Origin: Sistotremastrum niveocremeum HHB9708
Taxonomy: Eukaryota > Basidiomycota > Agaricomycetes > Sistotremastrales > Sistotremastraceae
Assembly: GCA_001630475.1 (NCBI GenBank)
Contig: KV419413.1
Span: 327,320-391,319, forward strand
Length of the DNA stretch: 64,000 nucleotides
Reading direction: 5' to 3'
Shown here piece after piece: positions 24,792 through 37,054 of the stretch (position 1 is the stretch's first letter; the number at the start of each line of letters is the position of its first letter). Below the pieces are notes generated by a model that saw nothing but the letters and a program-made list of their open reading frames with translations, ran no database searches and had not been told where the DNA came from. The position numbers and the translations under genes were made by a program.

Positions 24792-25493
24792 ATGACTACC
24801 GTCCTCAGTCTCGATGCAGCCTCCGGTAAAACCCTACCCCCTCTTCGCATTTTATGATATACACGATTGACCTCGATAACAGAGATCCAGGCTTATCTCA
24901 AGTCACATGCCCTTCCCGAGGGTGGATATCTTCTCGTCGAGCAAACATCCGACGCTTCCATCCCATTTTCATGGGAAGAATTCCCTCTGCGTGTCAGCCC
25001 CCCCATATATCTTTGAGATCTCCTTCTGACTTCGTTCTTCAGGTTAAAGGTTCTATAGACACGTCCAGCTTGAGCGTTTCCGCAGATGCTCAAGTCTACG
25101 TCCCAATCAAGGGATGGACGACCATTGCTCACATTGCTGGAAGTTTGAAAACCGGTGTCTCCGTCTCGGTCAATGTCCTGATCGCGAAAGGCACTATCAC
25201 CATTAAGATCGAGAACTATCAAGGAGCGGATTGGTTGACCCTCATCCTCGACTTGACTGTCCTCGGCAGTTACAATTTCAGCAAGACTATCCACCTCTTC
25301 AAGGTTCCGTTCGCCACTAATGTTCAATATAATGGTATATCGGCTGGGATTAGCAAGGAATGGCTCGAGCAGCTCCGTTTGTTCTCTCAGCTCGCCCTTG
25401 CTGAGAAGAGCCTTCCCGCTGTATCTACTGTAAGATGTCTCGTCCATCATTCATGAAAGCATGGTACTAATGACCGGCCTACAGGCAGCGTGA
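24792..25493 (+). CDS. Unrecognised 179-residue beta-rich protein
   Basis: Four exons with good GT/AG sites and matching phases: 24792-24825, 24883-24992, 25043-25429, 25485-25493. The protein starts MTTVLSLDAASEIQAYLKSH, with no signal peptide or TM segment. It continues GGYLLVEQTSDASIPFSWEE, then alternating hydrophobic strands (VYVPIKGWTTIAHI, GVSVSVNVLIAKGTITIKIE, TLILDLTVLGSYNFSKTIHL) and a short helical end (EWLEQLRLFSQLALAEKSLP). I read it as a cytosolic beta-sandwich-like fold, which is inference. The last exon adds only two codons plus stop, so the terminal boundary is less certain. No family is recognised and no neighbour suggests a role. Confidence 0.65.
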
Positions 25494-26771
25494 GCCCGCC
25501 TATCTTAACTTTCGGCATAACGTGAACGGTCAACGGCATATATTCGAATTGGAACTATCGTCAAACTTGCGCATTGCCATTTATATGGGTCTTCTTCTTT
25601 GTGTACTTTGGATGTCACGGACCTGTGGCAGTTTCGTTCTCATATGTACTCTCTTTTGTATTGGGGCGATGTAGATATAAAGCTGCAGCATCTTGCTACA
25701 ATACATTGCTCCTTCTGTGTATTTCTTATAACTCGCTGTGATCGCGTCTCTGGGGCTACTCGAGACATCACGATCACCCATAGCTGCACGTCAGCACCGG
25801 CGACCATGATGGTTGGTCGGAATCGAACACGGCATTGCACTAGTCAGTTCTGACCAGTAATTTTGTCGCTTAGATAATAAAACAGATCCAGGCTTCAGGA
25901 ACGAACGAACGGAGTCTTCCGCCAATTTCTCGGGCCTGTAACCTGGAATCCTTTCCATTTGTCGTTTCTCCGCCTTGATACAGTCAACATTTGGTTCCGG
26001 CTCCGCATCTGCAGTGACCGTAAAGCAGCCGAGCTGAAGACTTTCGTTCCTTGAAAACTGACTATCTTCCGGGAACTTACGTTCATGTGAGAATTTAGTT
26101 CATCGGAACGTTTGTTAGGACGCCGGAATTTCTCAAGCTTTGTGCATGAATTTCTCAAAAATCTTCCCCTCCCTCTCCCAGAACCATCATTTCAGCTATA
26201 GAACATACTAAAATCATATCTTTTCTGACACAAACTCATAACGACAAGGCCGACAAAGAAGTCAGAGGCTTGTGGGTGTCTTAATAACTAACCCTGACCG
26301 GCAGATCAGTTCAACGAAAAGCCGTTCCTCGTGATAAGCCGCTCGGAACAAGTCGGGAGTTCAAACTTGAATAGGATGCATATGGCCACTCGGCCTGAAT
26401 GACTGGTGACGGAAACTGAAACTCGCCGGCATCAACGACCAAACGTTCTCGAGAAAGTCCAGATATTGTGAATTTGCATTTTCAATCAATAGAGGTCAGC
26501 TATGTCTCACTCCTCGATGAAAGCGTACTAGGATTTCGAGCGCCCGGACTCGCCGAAGGCTTGTGCGGGCGCTCTCTGTCTGATTTCTAGATTGGGTATG
26601 AGAGAGGTATTGTAGATGTACAGTAGACCGAAATACATAGTGATACCCTATGGTACAAAACAACTAAATCCACAAACTGAAACAATGAACATGTCTACCC
26701 CGAGAGCAAACAAAAATCCACTCAAGGCGTGTAAAAGTGAGTGGGGAAGTGATATCCTTGCTGATCCCGGA
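25494..26771. other. Intergenic with a 9 bp-arm hairpin
   Basis: 1.3 kb between convergent genes. The only structure noticed is an inverted repeat, GAGCGCCCG (26538-26546) and CGGGCGCTC (26566-26574), with a 19-base loop. No coding exon was found. Confidence 0.45.
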
Positions 26772-28857
26772 TTAAGTCCCTACGGCCAGGTTCTTCATAT
26801 TTTCCACAATGCCCTTATAACCCTTCTTTCTCTCCCCGGATTCGCCGAAATCAAACGACCCAGGCATCTGCAATGCCTCTTCTTCTTCCTCATCTAACGG
26901 ATAGTCAGGCGGTGGAGCCTCATCATGAGACTCGTCATCTACACTAGGATGTTGGACATCCACGGTTGGAGGAGGCCCTTCCAAATGGGATCGTTCTTCT
27001 GCAACAGCACTCGCGTCCACATGCTCTCCCTGTTTCTTCAGTTGTTGGGCTTCAGACGGCGGTTCGGACGTATCGGCTTCATGTGCGTCGGGGTGAGTCG
27101 GAAGACGAGCTCGGCCAGGGCCAGGCACCCGGAGATGCGATCCAGGCCCGCCTTTGCGTTTCTCGGCCTCCGGACTATAATCGTCATCCTCATCACTTGT
27201 TAGACCTCTCCCTCCGCTGTCTGCACTGGTAGCGCTAGTGGTATCCCCAGCGACTGAATGATTATCGTTTTTCCATCCACCACTAACACCACTTTTATCC
27301 GATGATGCTGGTGAATTGAGCCGGTGTAGCGCCCGGACTGAGTTAATGGCAGAATTCCAGCGAGCACGAGGGTTGAAGTTTTCACGGAGACCTTGCGAGA
27401 GGTCGTGTTCGGTTGAGGGTTCATGTGTCGTTAACCACTACAAGAGAAAGAACATTTCAATCTCAGCAAATTTGCGAACTAGGAAGGACGTACGGGATCT
27501 TTCGTAGCTTCATCGGCGGTCGGCCGTTTACTTGGATCCACATTCAACAGGCGTTTGATAAAGTCTTTCGCTAGAAGGATCTTCAGGATCTGGATTGTAT
27601 TTGAAATGAAACGATAGCACCGACCTTCGTTTGAGACGTTCTTCCAGTATTGTTCGTGGAATTCGATTTTACCGAGCGTTGTCTCTCGAACAAGCTCCTT
27701 GGCGTCTTCAGAACGGAAGGGCGAGTATCCGCAGAGCAGAACGTATGTTATGATCCTGTAATAGAATAAATCTCGTTTATGAACATTATATGGGCGCAAG
27801 GTCTTACCCGATGGACCACAGATCCACGGCTTTTCCATACCCCTTCTTATTCAAGACCTCTGCGATATATTTTGAGTGCCTCCGAATGTTGAAAGTCGTA
27901 TTACTAACCTGGCGCAACGTATCCGAAACTACCAGCAAGTGCGTGAAGTTGTTCATCTGCTGAATCCAGATGTTTGGCACTGAATGACGTCAGAGACGAA
28001 ATCGTCAGCCAGGATGAGATCGCCGACTCACATTCCAAAGTCAGCAATGACGATATCTGATTCGGTATCGCGTGAACGATAGAGTATATTTTCTGGCCTG
28101 AGGAGACCTAAGGTCACGTAAAGAGACTGGAATAAAGGGCTCTAACTTTAGATCGCGATGGACTATGTCGTGTTGGTGAAGATAGCTGACACCAGCCAAT
28201 ATTGATCTAGAGACTTTAGATGAGTGCTCTCCTGAAGGAGTAACGCAAGCTCTGACGAACCGAACAACGGTGACAGCATCGGATTCGGTGAATTTTCCGC
28301 GTTTCGTGATGCGTTCGAAGAGTTCGCCACCCATCGCAAGTTCAAATGAAAGATAATATTTATGTCTTGATTCGAACCATTCGTAGAATTTGACCTAACG
28401 AATATCGTTATCATCAGTTTTGCCACACAGATGTCATGATAATGAAAGAACGCACGATATTCGGGTGATCTAGCCCTTCCAAGACGTGCATCTCCCCCCA
28501 AACGACCTCCTCATTTCCTTTCACTTTCTTCTTGGGGATCGCCTTCAGTGCCACGTCTTTCTTCGCACCTCCATCTGGCGGTGTCCAAGTGGCCCTGATT
28601 ACTTTGCCAAACGTTCCTTCTCCTAGAACACCGTGTAATTCGTAGGCTCTTTTCTTGTAGAACGATTCTGGTTGTGGGAGTACATGATCTCTGATTGATA
28701 GCTTCTTGAGCATCGCGGACAGAGTACCTGGACGAGTGAGAGGAAGATGAAATGACGAGGCTGTGCGTCCGTTTTTGGGATGTATTCTGTCGCGCGTCGG
28801 ACGCGGCTCATCTTTCACGTGCACGCGACCTTCACTCCGACCACATTTTTCTTGCAT
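26772..28857 (-). CDS. Ca2+/calmodulin-dependent protein kinase (CaMK)
   Basis: Cytosolic Ser/Thr kinase of the CaMK group. Nine exons: 28857-28456, 28394-28261, 28206-28147, 28097-28032, 27979-27909, 27859-27808, 27755-27625, 27570-27494, 27437-26772; 552 residues. It has the glycine loop [12 protein letters not shown]-binding Lys105 in VALK, HRDLKPEN with catalytic Asp197, and ADFGIAK with Asp218. It then has [20 protein letters not shown] and [20 protein letters not shown]. After the kinase domain comes the autoinhibitory and calmodulin-binding-type segment [20 protein letters not shown], then an acidic disordered tail. A minus-strand TATA element (28959-28954) about 100 bp upstream favours the first ATG at 28857. 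The internal ATG at 28713 (MLKKLSIRD) would give 504 residues and is closer to typical family length. Confidence 0.88.
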
Positions 28858-31800
28858 TTGGCTAGTCTTGCCTCTTATTGTGCTGCTGTCGGATGGAGAT
28901 GGGTGGTGGAAGAGACAAAGTGAATATGAAAGCGATTGGGGACTGAGGCGCCATTTATAAGACTGCCTGATGCGCGCATTGGGCTAGGGCGGTAGCCTTG
29001 AGGACGTCCACAGCCCCCGGTGAATCATGGCATTCGAAGGTGAAACAGGATGTATGAACGGTGGCTTGTTGACGTCCCTTTGTTAAGCAGACCAGCCTAG
29101 ATGGACGTTTCATTTGCATTAGGGCTGGCAACACGTCGACAGGGTTAGGCTACATCTCAGCTGATCAGGGTCGATATTCTCTTCCTGAGCGCCTGAGCCT
29201 GATCATTCTCTGCGGTCTCGACGGTTCTCAGACGACTATACACTGGCGACCATTATCTCCGATGTTACCCATTGCAAACCATTCAGTGGCCGCCGCACGC
29301 CCCATACCTCGTTTCTCGCACAGTTTAACCAGAATTGACAACCTTATTGTAACTGCGTCGGCTAGTACGGTTAGGCATCCGACACCGCCAAGGACTGCGG
29401 TCGGCCTGCTCCCCGTTCTCAGCTTCGAGTCTCTCAGCCTCAGGAGCAGATCCCACCTCGGCGTTCTAAAGATAGCTCATCGATACACGCTTTAGGCTTG
29501 GAAAGATGGACTGATGGAGCCACTCGAGTCGAGTCGACCACTTTCTACCAGTGCTCGGTGACAAACGATATAAAGCAAAAATGAAGCATAAATTGCTCCA
29601 GGTATCATGTTGGAAACGATTCCGATGTCATAATATACAATGATGGGAATATTGGTCGTAAAACCCTCGTGAAATCTCTATGCAACAGAAAGGACGGCAT
29701 CTATGTCTGACGCTCAAAGGCGACGAGAATTCCGAGGCTTTCCCCATGCGCTGTTTTCATCGTCAAGGTTTTCGGCGTAGACGTATGCGGGCTAAATATA
29801 TGTCAGTTGCTGTCCTTCAGAAAGAAAGAGAATCAACTGACCAGGGAATCATCAGAATCGTTGAGCGATGAAAAGCTACTTGAGAAACCAGAGTGTTTCT
29901 ACCAAGTTCGTCAGCTTCTTGTCTATGGAGCATTAATGTCAGACTCACCATGATTTTTCTCAGAGCTGATCTAGGTCTCGACGTCGATCTTCTAGCTGGG
30001 CTAGTCTGAAGGAAGAAATTTAATGAGTTTGGATTCCTTGCAACCTGTCGTCAAACGAACCGAAGATGAAGTGACAGTGCTGTAACGGGAGTTTGTCAAC
30101 GACAACATTGTATGATGTTTGTGTGAAGGTGAGGGAAGATGTGTCAGGCTCGAAGGCTTTGAGCAAGGGGTGTAGAAGCAGTGGGCAGTAGACCTCGAAG
30201 TGAATGCGAACTGAAGAACAGCGTCGTCTCATCCCAGCATTATATACCCTACCGACCTTTGAGAAACGAACACTCCTTGCTTCTGGCCCTGACGGAATCG
30301 TGCCATTCCAAAAATTCTCGACTGCGCTAGGTGCCAAGTATCTCTCTGCCTAGCCACCAACTCATCTTGGCATTCACAATGGCTTTCCAAGCCAGCCTGC
30401 CTTCAATATACTGTGGGAAGTCGCTCCACAAATAGTTCTCATTCCCAAGCTCGGATGATCAAACTCACACTCCGCCGTCAAGGCCATCGTGGGAACTTCC
30501 GGATGCGAGGCGAGTACTCTCAAGTTCTCTCACAGCGCTGCAGTTTATTGCCTTTTCTGGGTCCTAATCCTCTCGAAAGGTCTAGATCTAGGGTGGCGTT
30601 GATGGATTGGGAGACCAGAGTCCGTCGAGAGCTCTGCTCGATCGATGATCGGAGACTCCAGAGCGACGCTGCTAAGGAGTTGACGACGGTCCAAGACTTT
30701 CGGTCGCTCTGTAGACTATTCTTGGTTATCTTTGTCGCTGCGGCGACTGATGCTTGCGACTGAGATGGCGTGAGTCCGAGCGCAGCGGGTGAACATGCTT
30801 GTGGTGTCGAGGCCTCCTTTGAATTGTCAGCCGAATTGTGTTGAACTATATGCATAACACCGACGTTTACAGCTCAACCTCCAAGATTCACGCGCACCTC
30901 GCTCCAATGCGCAGCGGTGGTTTTACTTCTATCTGAGAATTTTGGATGTCGAGAGCACAAGCAGGCCAAGCATTACGCATCGAAGGTTTGGTTGACTTTA
31001 GATCGGTCCTTCTTACTCCCAAGTCCAGGTAAGTTTTCACTGGTCAGTTCTCCCATCCTGATCAACTCAGTATACATTATCGTACCCTCATCGTACCACC
31101 CCAGTTTTCCGCTGATCGCCTCTGCCGGTGGTGCCTGGAAGAACCATCACGACTTGTCTGCACAGACGGCCTCCGACACCCATTTTTCCATAATGTACGA
31201 CGGCGGCCTTGTCAATAAACTGTGCATCCGCATCCGCACGCCGTCGGCCGCCATCGACTCCAATCGCATTCGGACGTCGATGTGGTGCCCAAAGCCGTAG
31301 ACCTCCGGCCAATACGTATGGCATCGGTATAGCCTGCATGGCACATTCTTGCTCCGGGGTCATGTTCCTGATCTCGGACCTCAGTCTCATCTCGCTGCTC
31401 CACTATTCTTGTTTTTCACGCCGAAACTCGAATTGAATTTGAAAAGAGAGGGCCGAAGATCGAAATCCCAACTTACGTTTCTCTGTTCTAGAGGGAGGTC
31501 ACAATGGCAGAAAAGACTCCATGGCGATAAGAGTGCTTCATTGCTGCCAAGCACGGACTCTTGAAGTGGCCTAACCGGACTTAGTGTTCATCCCCTTCTA
31601 TCCAAGATTAGGGAACCTTTTTCTCTCGCGTATGCTGCACTTTCCCAATTCGGATGGTCGATCTTGAAGATGCTATGGATTCCTCTTCTCCGGCTTCGGT
31701 ACTGCTTCGTAAGAGATGCGTCCATGCTTCACCAGAGCCTTACGTCTCCATTGAACTTTATCATGAAACCCAACATGGTGGCCGGGTTCACATGAAGATT

Positions 31801-34049
31801 TTATTGACGGCATTTTTCAAGTCACGCATGCAGCGGCGAACTGGCTGTGCGGTAAGATCCGAACCCCTCTACTACTTCCTTGTGCTCTGGGCAACTTCGT
31901 AACCTTCGTGAACGTCGCGCTCGATTATGCTGATTCTGCTTCAGAATCAGCGACACGAACGAAGCAAGGGACGAGAATCTACTAGATGCTTTACGTATGC
32001 TACAACTTCGCCGTCCGTCTAAAATGTTCTATCTGTCTCGGAAACTTCCCGAGAGTATAGGGATACGGCATGAAATGAATGAAAACGTGACCTTGTTCAG
32101 AGCGTTCTGAGTTGCCTGTGCCGACCGTGACTGGTGCCTCCCATACACACTCCTTATTCGACCTACCTAGTTGGATGCTTTACTTCACCGTCTTCACGCT
32201 CATACGATTATGATTATTCATCTATCTCATCCATATCGTAATTCGTGCGAAAAATCCCGGTATACACCTCCAGCTCTCACCCTTCCCTGACTGTTCTGAC
32301 CCTTCTTCTCGTACTTCCATCCCCATCTCTCAATACCCGCAATAAAGGAGCCTTGTCCCCGATCCTTTTCACTGGTCCTTTCCCTGTTGGTATCCTGGCA
32401 TCGAATTTCTTCATGGAGAATATCGCTCGGTGTGCTGGTCTGGTACCAGATACCATGGTTCGTGTGTTTGGTCAAAGTGTTTCCGTCAAGAGCCGTGGGA
32501 GGGGAATGTGGGAATATGAGGTCACCATTGCCGAGAGTGAGAGGATGAGGGAATTTATCGACGAATATGGGAAGTTTATTATTTCAGCCGATATTCGAAG
32601 GGGACAATGCGAGGAGAGCAGCGTGATTACAACTATGGCGGAGTCAACGTATAGTAAATGAATGCAGTAAAGAGCTGTGTAGCTTTGAGTTCGACAATGC
32701 ATCCGAATCGGAGTTTATTTATCGAGTGGTTGAACTTTGTCAACCGCGCTCGGTGATTCATCGACTGTCAAGGGATACCGGGGAATGTTTTGTTAATACA
32801 GTGCTAGTAAGCCGGATCTTGATACTTGCACTATGAGCTGCTGGTCCTGGCTCCGTTAGCGCTCAATCCGTGATGCACTATGATATCTGACAAATTAAAC
32901 TGGCCTCTCGGCAGGCTACTAGCTAAAATCACACGATGCTGTCATGAATGACTCACCGAGGATGGCATTTATATTATCTGGATTTTCTAGAGGCACAGAT
33001 ATTCGAACCCAATACGACCATCGTTACACCGGCATTCACAAACTCACCGTCGGTTTCAGTGACATCCCAGTTATCGAACCAAATCCTTGGTATGACTTGG
33101 GCCACCGATCAAGGCTCATCTTCACTCAACTCATCTGACCAACCGACCCACCGGACACTCCATCCGTCGATTACAACACCGCGAGTCGCCAAGTCTCTCA
33201 GGACAGACTCTATGATCATCTGAGCCATGATACATGATTTCCTCTTCAAGGTGCATGTAAGCATGCCGCCCATTCCCCTTCTTTCGGATCCCAACCTCTA
33301 ATTTTGATATCCCTCGCTAAACATTCAAATTCACATATGCGGCAATTCGAAAATCATTGCCTGCTCGGCTGGTGACAAGACAAGAAGTAGACGCCAGCCT
33401 GACCTAGCGCTTCAATGTGAGCACCATCATTATCTGAGGGTCCTGATCTGAGGGTCTAGGTTCCTGTGATGCACATTGACAGGCACATGAGACTCCTGAG
33501 TCTGAGAATTAGGACAGCGATTTCAGAACAGGATGAAGGAGCCGAAGTCAAGTTGATGAGATGACACGGGATTTCAGGGTATATTCAGGTACTTGGTCAG
33601 TCTTGATGGAAGCTAGCAAAGGCGAAAGAAGAACACTCAGCGCAAACTTGCCGCTGAGAGTAATATAGAACGAACGTTTGAACGTAATGAGCTGACTCCC
33701 TGAACAAACCGCATCACTTCCCTGAAATAAACCATGCGGTTTTTCGGTGTCTGTTTGCTTGTTTGCTAATGCAAGACTCTGATGGGTTCGATGCTGGAAT
33801 GTAACAGACAAGCATTTCAGCCGCGTAATCCACGCAATTGAAAGGCATAGTCGCGTATCTCTTGAGACTGTGACAAACACGAAGCAGGGAGGCCAGTCAG
33901 CAAGAGTCAGGGAATGAGAACGGGTATCATTAGCCGTGGAGATATATGAAACGTGAGATATGTGAATGCGTGAAGTGAAGGAAAACGAATATGCGTGATT
34001 ACGATAGCAAGAGAAACTGCAGGGAGGAGTAGTGAAGGCAAGGCGTTGA
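28858..34049. other. Gene-poor stretch of 5.2 kb
   Basis: Its left 100 bp is the CaMK promoter. Two places look faintly coding but cannot be assembled. At 31654-31850 (+) an ATG frame begins MVDLEDAMDSSSPASVLLRK. At 32413-32661 (+) an ATG frame of 82 codons begins MENIARCAGLVPDTMVRVFG and contains EYEVTIAESERMREFIDEYG. They could be eroded exons. No transposase, reverse transcriptase or tRNA was recognised. Confidence 0.4.
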
Positions 34050-35132
34050 TCAGGACGAATGTCCCAATTTTTGTCGTTCGGCTTGCTCTCTCTGTCGACG
34101 AGCAGTTCGATCTTCCGCGTCTGTGACTATGTCGTTCCATTCGATAAACTTTTCGGAGAGGCTATCAACCTGTACGACGTGTTTGAATTTATCCCAAGAG
34201 CGAAGAACAACAGACGCACCCTAGTGGTATACTTTTCCAACAAAGCTGTCACGCGTCGTTCGATGTCACTAGCGAACTCCATATCCTCCTTGTGATTCGC
34301 AATCAACTTATCCAATCTCTCTTCAAGCTTGGCATATTCTGTTGATAGAAATTAGTCCTGATTTGAACGTCGAGAACATGATGAACGCGCCTCCGAGATC
34401 ACCGGCGCCTGCTACGCCTCTTTGATTGAGAATATCGATTTCTCGTAGGTCCCGATCTGCATCGCGTATTTCAGGCTCTATATCTGCTAATAGAGCTTCG
34501 AATTCCGCCGTGGACATGGCGGAATAAGAAGGCTGAACGACAAGAGGTGTAATGCCTGAGAGCGCGAAGGACGGGTTCAAATATTGGGGATACTGTTCGT
34601 CTGCCCCCCACACTCATCAGCACAGGCTGAAAGGGATTATAAAAGACGCACAATAGTCCATGAACCTATTCAGGGGGTCGTTCCTCAGCAGTAGCTCATT
34701 CATCCTCATCTGAAACTCCTCCGTCTTCCTGACAAGCGTTGCACTCCCTAAAGTACCCTCCTTTTCCTTCCCCTTTTCCAGAGACTCTTTAGATTTCTTC
34801 TTTGAATCGTCCGTCACGCCATAAACGAGTGCTTCGAGATATCGAAGACGTAGTTGAATGGACGCCTCAGGCGGTATCGTAGGAGGAGCTGCATCCGCGT
34901 CTTTTCGTGTAACTTGGGTGAGTGAGACCGGAGTTTGAGCTTCTGATTCGATCTCTAATATCGTCGAATCCATAATCATCGCGCTAGTAGAGCCAGATGC
35001 TGATGCTGATCCAGACAATGGAAATTTGCCAGAGCCAGATGCAGATGCAGGCGGCGAAGTAGGTGGGCTCGTTGATGATCTAAGACGCATATGATGCGCG
35101 TCGCCGAGAAATACGCTTCCTAGTACATTCAT
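34050..35132 (-). CDS. Dynactin p22/p24-like subunit (DCTN3 family)
   Basis: Small subunit of the dynactin shoulder, the cofactor for dynein-driven transport and nuclear positioning. Exons: 35132-34652, 34600-34403, 34338-34220, 34169-34050; 305 residues. The family layout is visible: RLRYLEALVYG early, as in DCTN3 LERWVYG; a helical middle; FMDYYEQYPQYLNPSF; then coiled coil YAKLEERLDKLIANHKEDME and LEKYTTRVDSLSEKFIEWND, like the LSKQFVQWDELL end of DCTN3. The N-terminal about 100 residues are Ser/Pro/Ala-rich and longer than usual. An alternative start at 34979 or 34973 (MIMDSTILEIE) would be nearer family length. The donor at 34402 (GTGATC) is weak but restores frame. The assignment rests on pattern, not a search. 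Confidence 0.65.
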
Positions 35133-35823
35133 TAATATACTCGACGGGGGCTGGCGTTGGGTAGGGTTCCGAGTGCTGCGGTTACGGCGACGAGGCCATG
35201 AACCTGAGAATGCGAGCGAAAATGGTAAGCGCTTTGCGACGAGCGGGAGATGCCGGGATTTCTTGCTCTCGTTCGACGTACTCAGTTTTTGAGTTTTGTA
35301 GGACTGGGACTTATGGAGTATATATGCTGGTCTTTTGTTTCGTCGACGTTCCGTACAATACCGACACCATTGACATAGTGGCAAAACCAAAGTCTCTACA
35401 ACCTGATGCATCGATGTGGATGCACAATTCGGCAAACGGAGCCCAGGTCGCAAGGCGAATTATTGAATTCCATGTTATCAATATTATTGAAGAGTCATTG
35501 GTTACTCCTACTGATCACTCACCAAGGTCGTACTAATGGAAACATGTCAATGATGCGCAGCTCGCATTTTTGGATTTAAGGATTCCTTCCATAAATAGGA
35601 CGGCTGAGATGGTTCATTGCGATGTCTCAAGTAAGTCCTATGTGATCCTTACCGAGTTGAATACACACTTTGTATGTCTTGAATATATTGTGCTCGTTCC
35701 TCGAAAACGGAAAAATATTTCCCACGTGTGCACATCCGGTCACCGCAATTTCTTCCGACTGACCCGTCATCACTTGGTTTCACCACGTCCCCAGCCCTTT
35801 AGTTGGCTCACTCTCCGAGAGTC
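35133..35823. other. Divergent promoter region
   Basis: About 0.7 kb between the dynactin-like gene (minus) and SEC11 (plus). No gene recognised. CATAAATAG near 35590 is the only TATA-like word on the SEC11 side. Confidence 0.4.
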
Positions 35824-36647
35824 ATGTTAGACCAATTTCGCCGACTTGGGTTTAGACATGTGCGTCTCTCATTTTCCCGGAAGCTCTCACTCTGAAGAAG
35901 GCTTGATTCAGGTCTTGCTACAAGTTTTGAATTTTGCCTCGGTTTTGGCGTCGGGACTCGCAATGTGGAAAGGACTGGGATTACTAACTAATACTGAAAG
36001 CCCTATTGTTGTCGTTCTTAGGTGCGTTGACCCCTTGCTGGTTTCAACTCTACGAAAACGGAGTTAATGGGTTATCGATGTTGTAGTGGATCTATGGAAC
36101 CGGCGTTCTATCGAGGGGATCTCTTATTCTTGACCAACCCACCTACATCAGCCTATAAAACTGGGGATATAACTGTCTATAATGCTCCGGGGGGTGCGAT
36201 ACCCATCGTTCATCGTGTACTGGAAACGCATGATCTGGTCATCAAGTGCGTACGCGTCGGCTTCGCACGGTTCGACGATGAGAGCTAATCGGATGACTTG
36301 CTAGGTTGACGGTGGACGATGTTGTGGTTCCACAGCTGTTGTTGACGAAGGGGGATAACAACCAGGAGGATGATATTCAGTTGTATAATGGGTTGGAATA
36401 CCTTGAGCGGAAACACATCGTTGGAAAAGTCAACGGGTGCGTACTTCACTCCCTCTACTCAGCCTATGACTCTAAAGCCCTGATACTCTAGCTTCTTACC
36501 ATACGTTGGCTACGTAACAATAGCAATGGTACGGTCCAACCCCCTCTGTCCAGCGTCGTCTAATATCTCCCCTAGAACGACTTTCCCCAACTCAAGTACG
36601 CTCTCATGGGTATTCTCGGCTTGATGGCCTTAATACAACGAGAATAA
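35824..36647 (+). CDS. SEC11: Signal peptidase complex catalytic subunit SEC11
   Basis: ER membrane serine protease that removes signal peptides during translocation. Six exons: 35824-35859, 35912-36021, 36087-36245, 36305-36436, 36492-36528, 36576-36647; 181 residues, normal for the family. An N-terminal TM anchor ([20 protein letters not shown]) precedes the catalytic box [18 protein letters not shown] with nucleophile Ser51. His91 lies in IPIVHRV, and the acidic residues lie in [10 protein letters not shown] (Asp119 and following). The end [20 protein letters not shown] plus QRE is typical of SEC11. The first exon is only 12 codons and the fifth only 37 bp, so automated models may truncate it. 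Confidence 0.92.
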
Positions 36648-37054
36648 CGCGGCGTTGAACTACACTCCTTTCGAAATTTTCGTCGCGTTCTGTCTAAGTT
36701 ATCTAGTTTTTGTGCCGCTGCTCTCGATTCTCGATTGATCAATGTAAAATTCTTCATCCCACATTTCCCCGCATCTCCCATTGACCTCCGACCAATCTGG
36801 CCGTTATGATGTTAAGCAATAAATCGCTAAATAGTCAAATATCTACTTGAGCTCACCGCATGGGCTGAATAAGCGCCCATGTTGTACCAGCGTCATTCCA
36901 TTACAAGATCCACCCCGGTCAAAACCAACCAACCTCATGATCCGATGAACTAAGCCTCTTCGACTAGGACGTCGCTATCTGTTTCACTGATCTTCCAGTA
37001 CCCTGGACAGGACTGCTGCTTGTCGCTGTAATTTACTCCCTTAATATCTAGGAA
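36648..37054. other. Intergenic, promoter of the E2 gene
   Basis: About 400 bp between same-strand genes. No feature beyond generic promoter sequence. Confidence 0.4.

Noticed and set aside
25795-25860. tRNA-like T-loop word (GTTCGATTCC on the minus strand)
   Set aside because: The flanking bases do not form a T-arm, and no acceptor stem or D-arm could be drawn.
30020-30337. 105-codon minus-strand frame
   Set aside because: Its long form does not start with ATG (it begins at TTG), and it has no motif.
31088-31403. Overlapping minus-strand frames in a CG-rich patch
   Set aside because: Several frames are open at once and no splice model joins them; I could not choose a coding frame.
32995-33015. 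GGTTCGAATA-like box on the minus strand
   Set aside because: No pairing T-stem and no A box at the right distance; not a tRNA.
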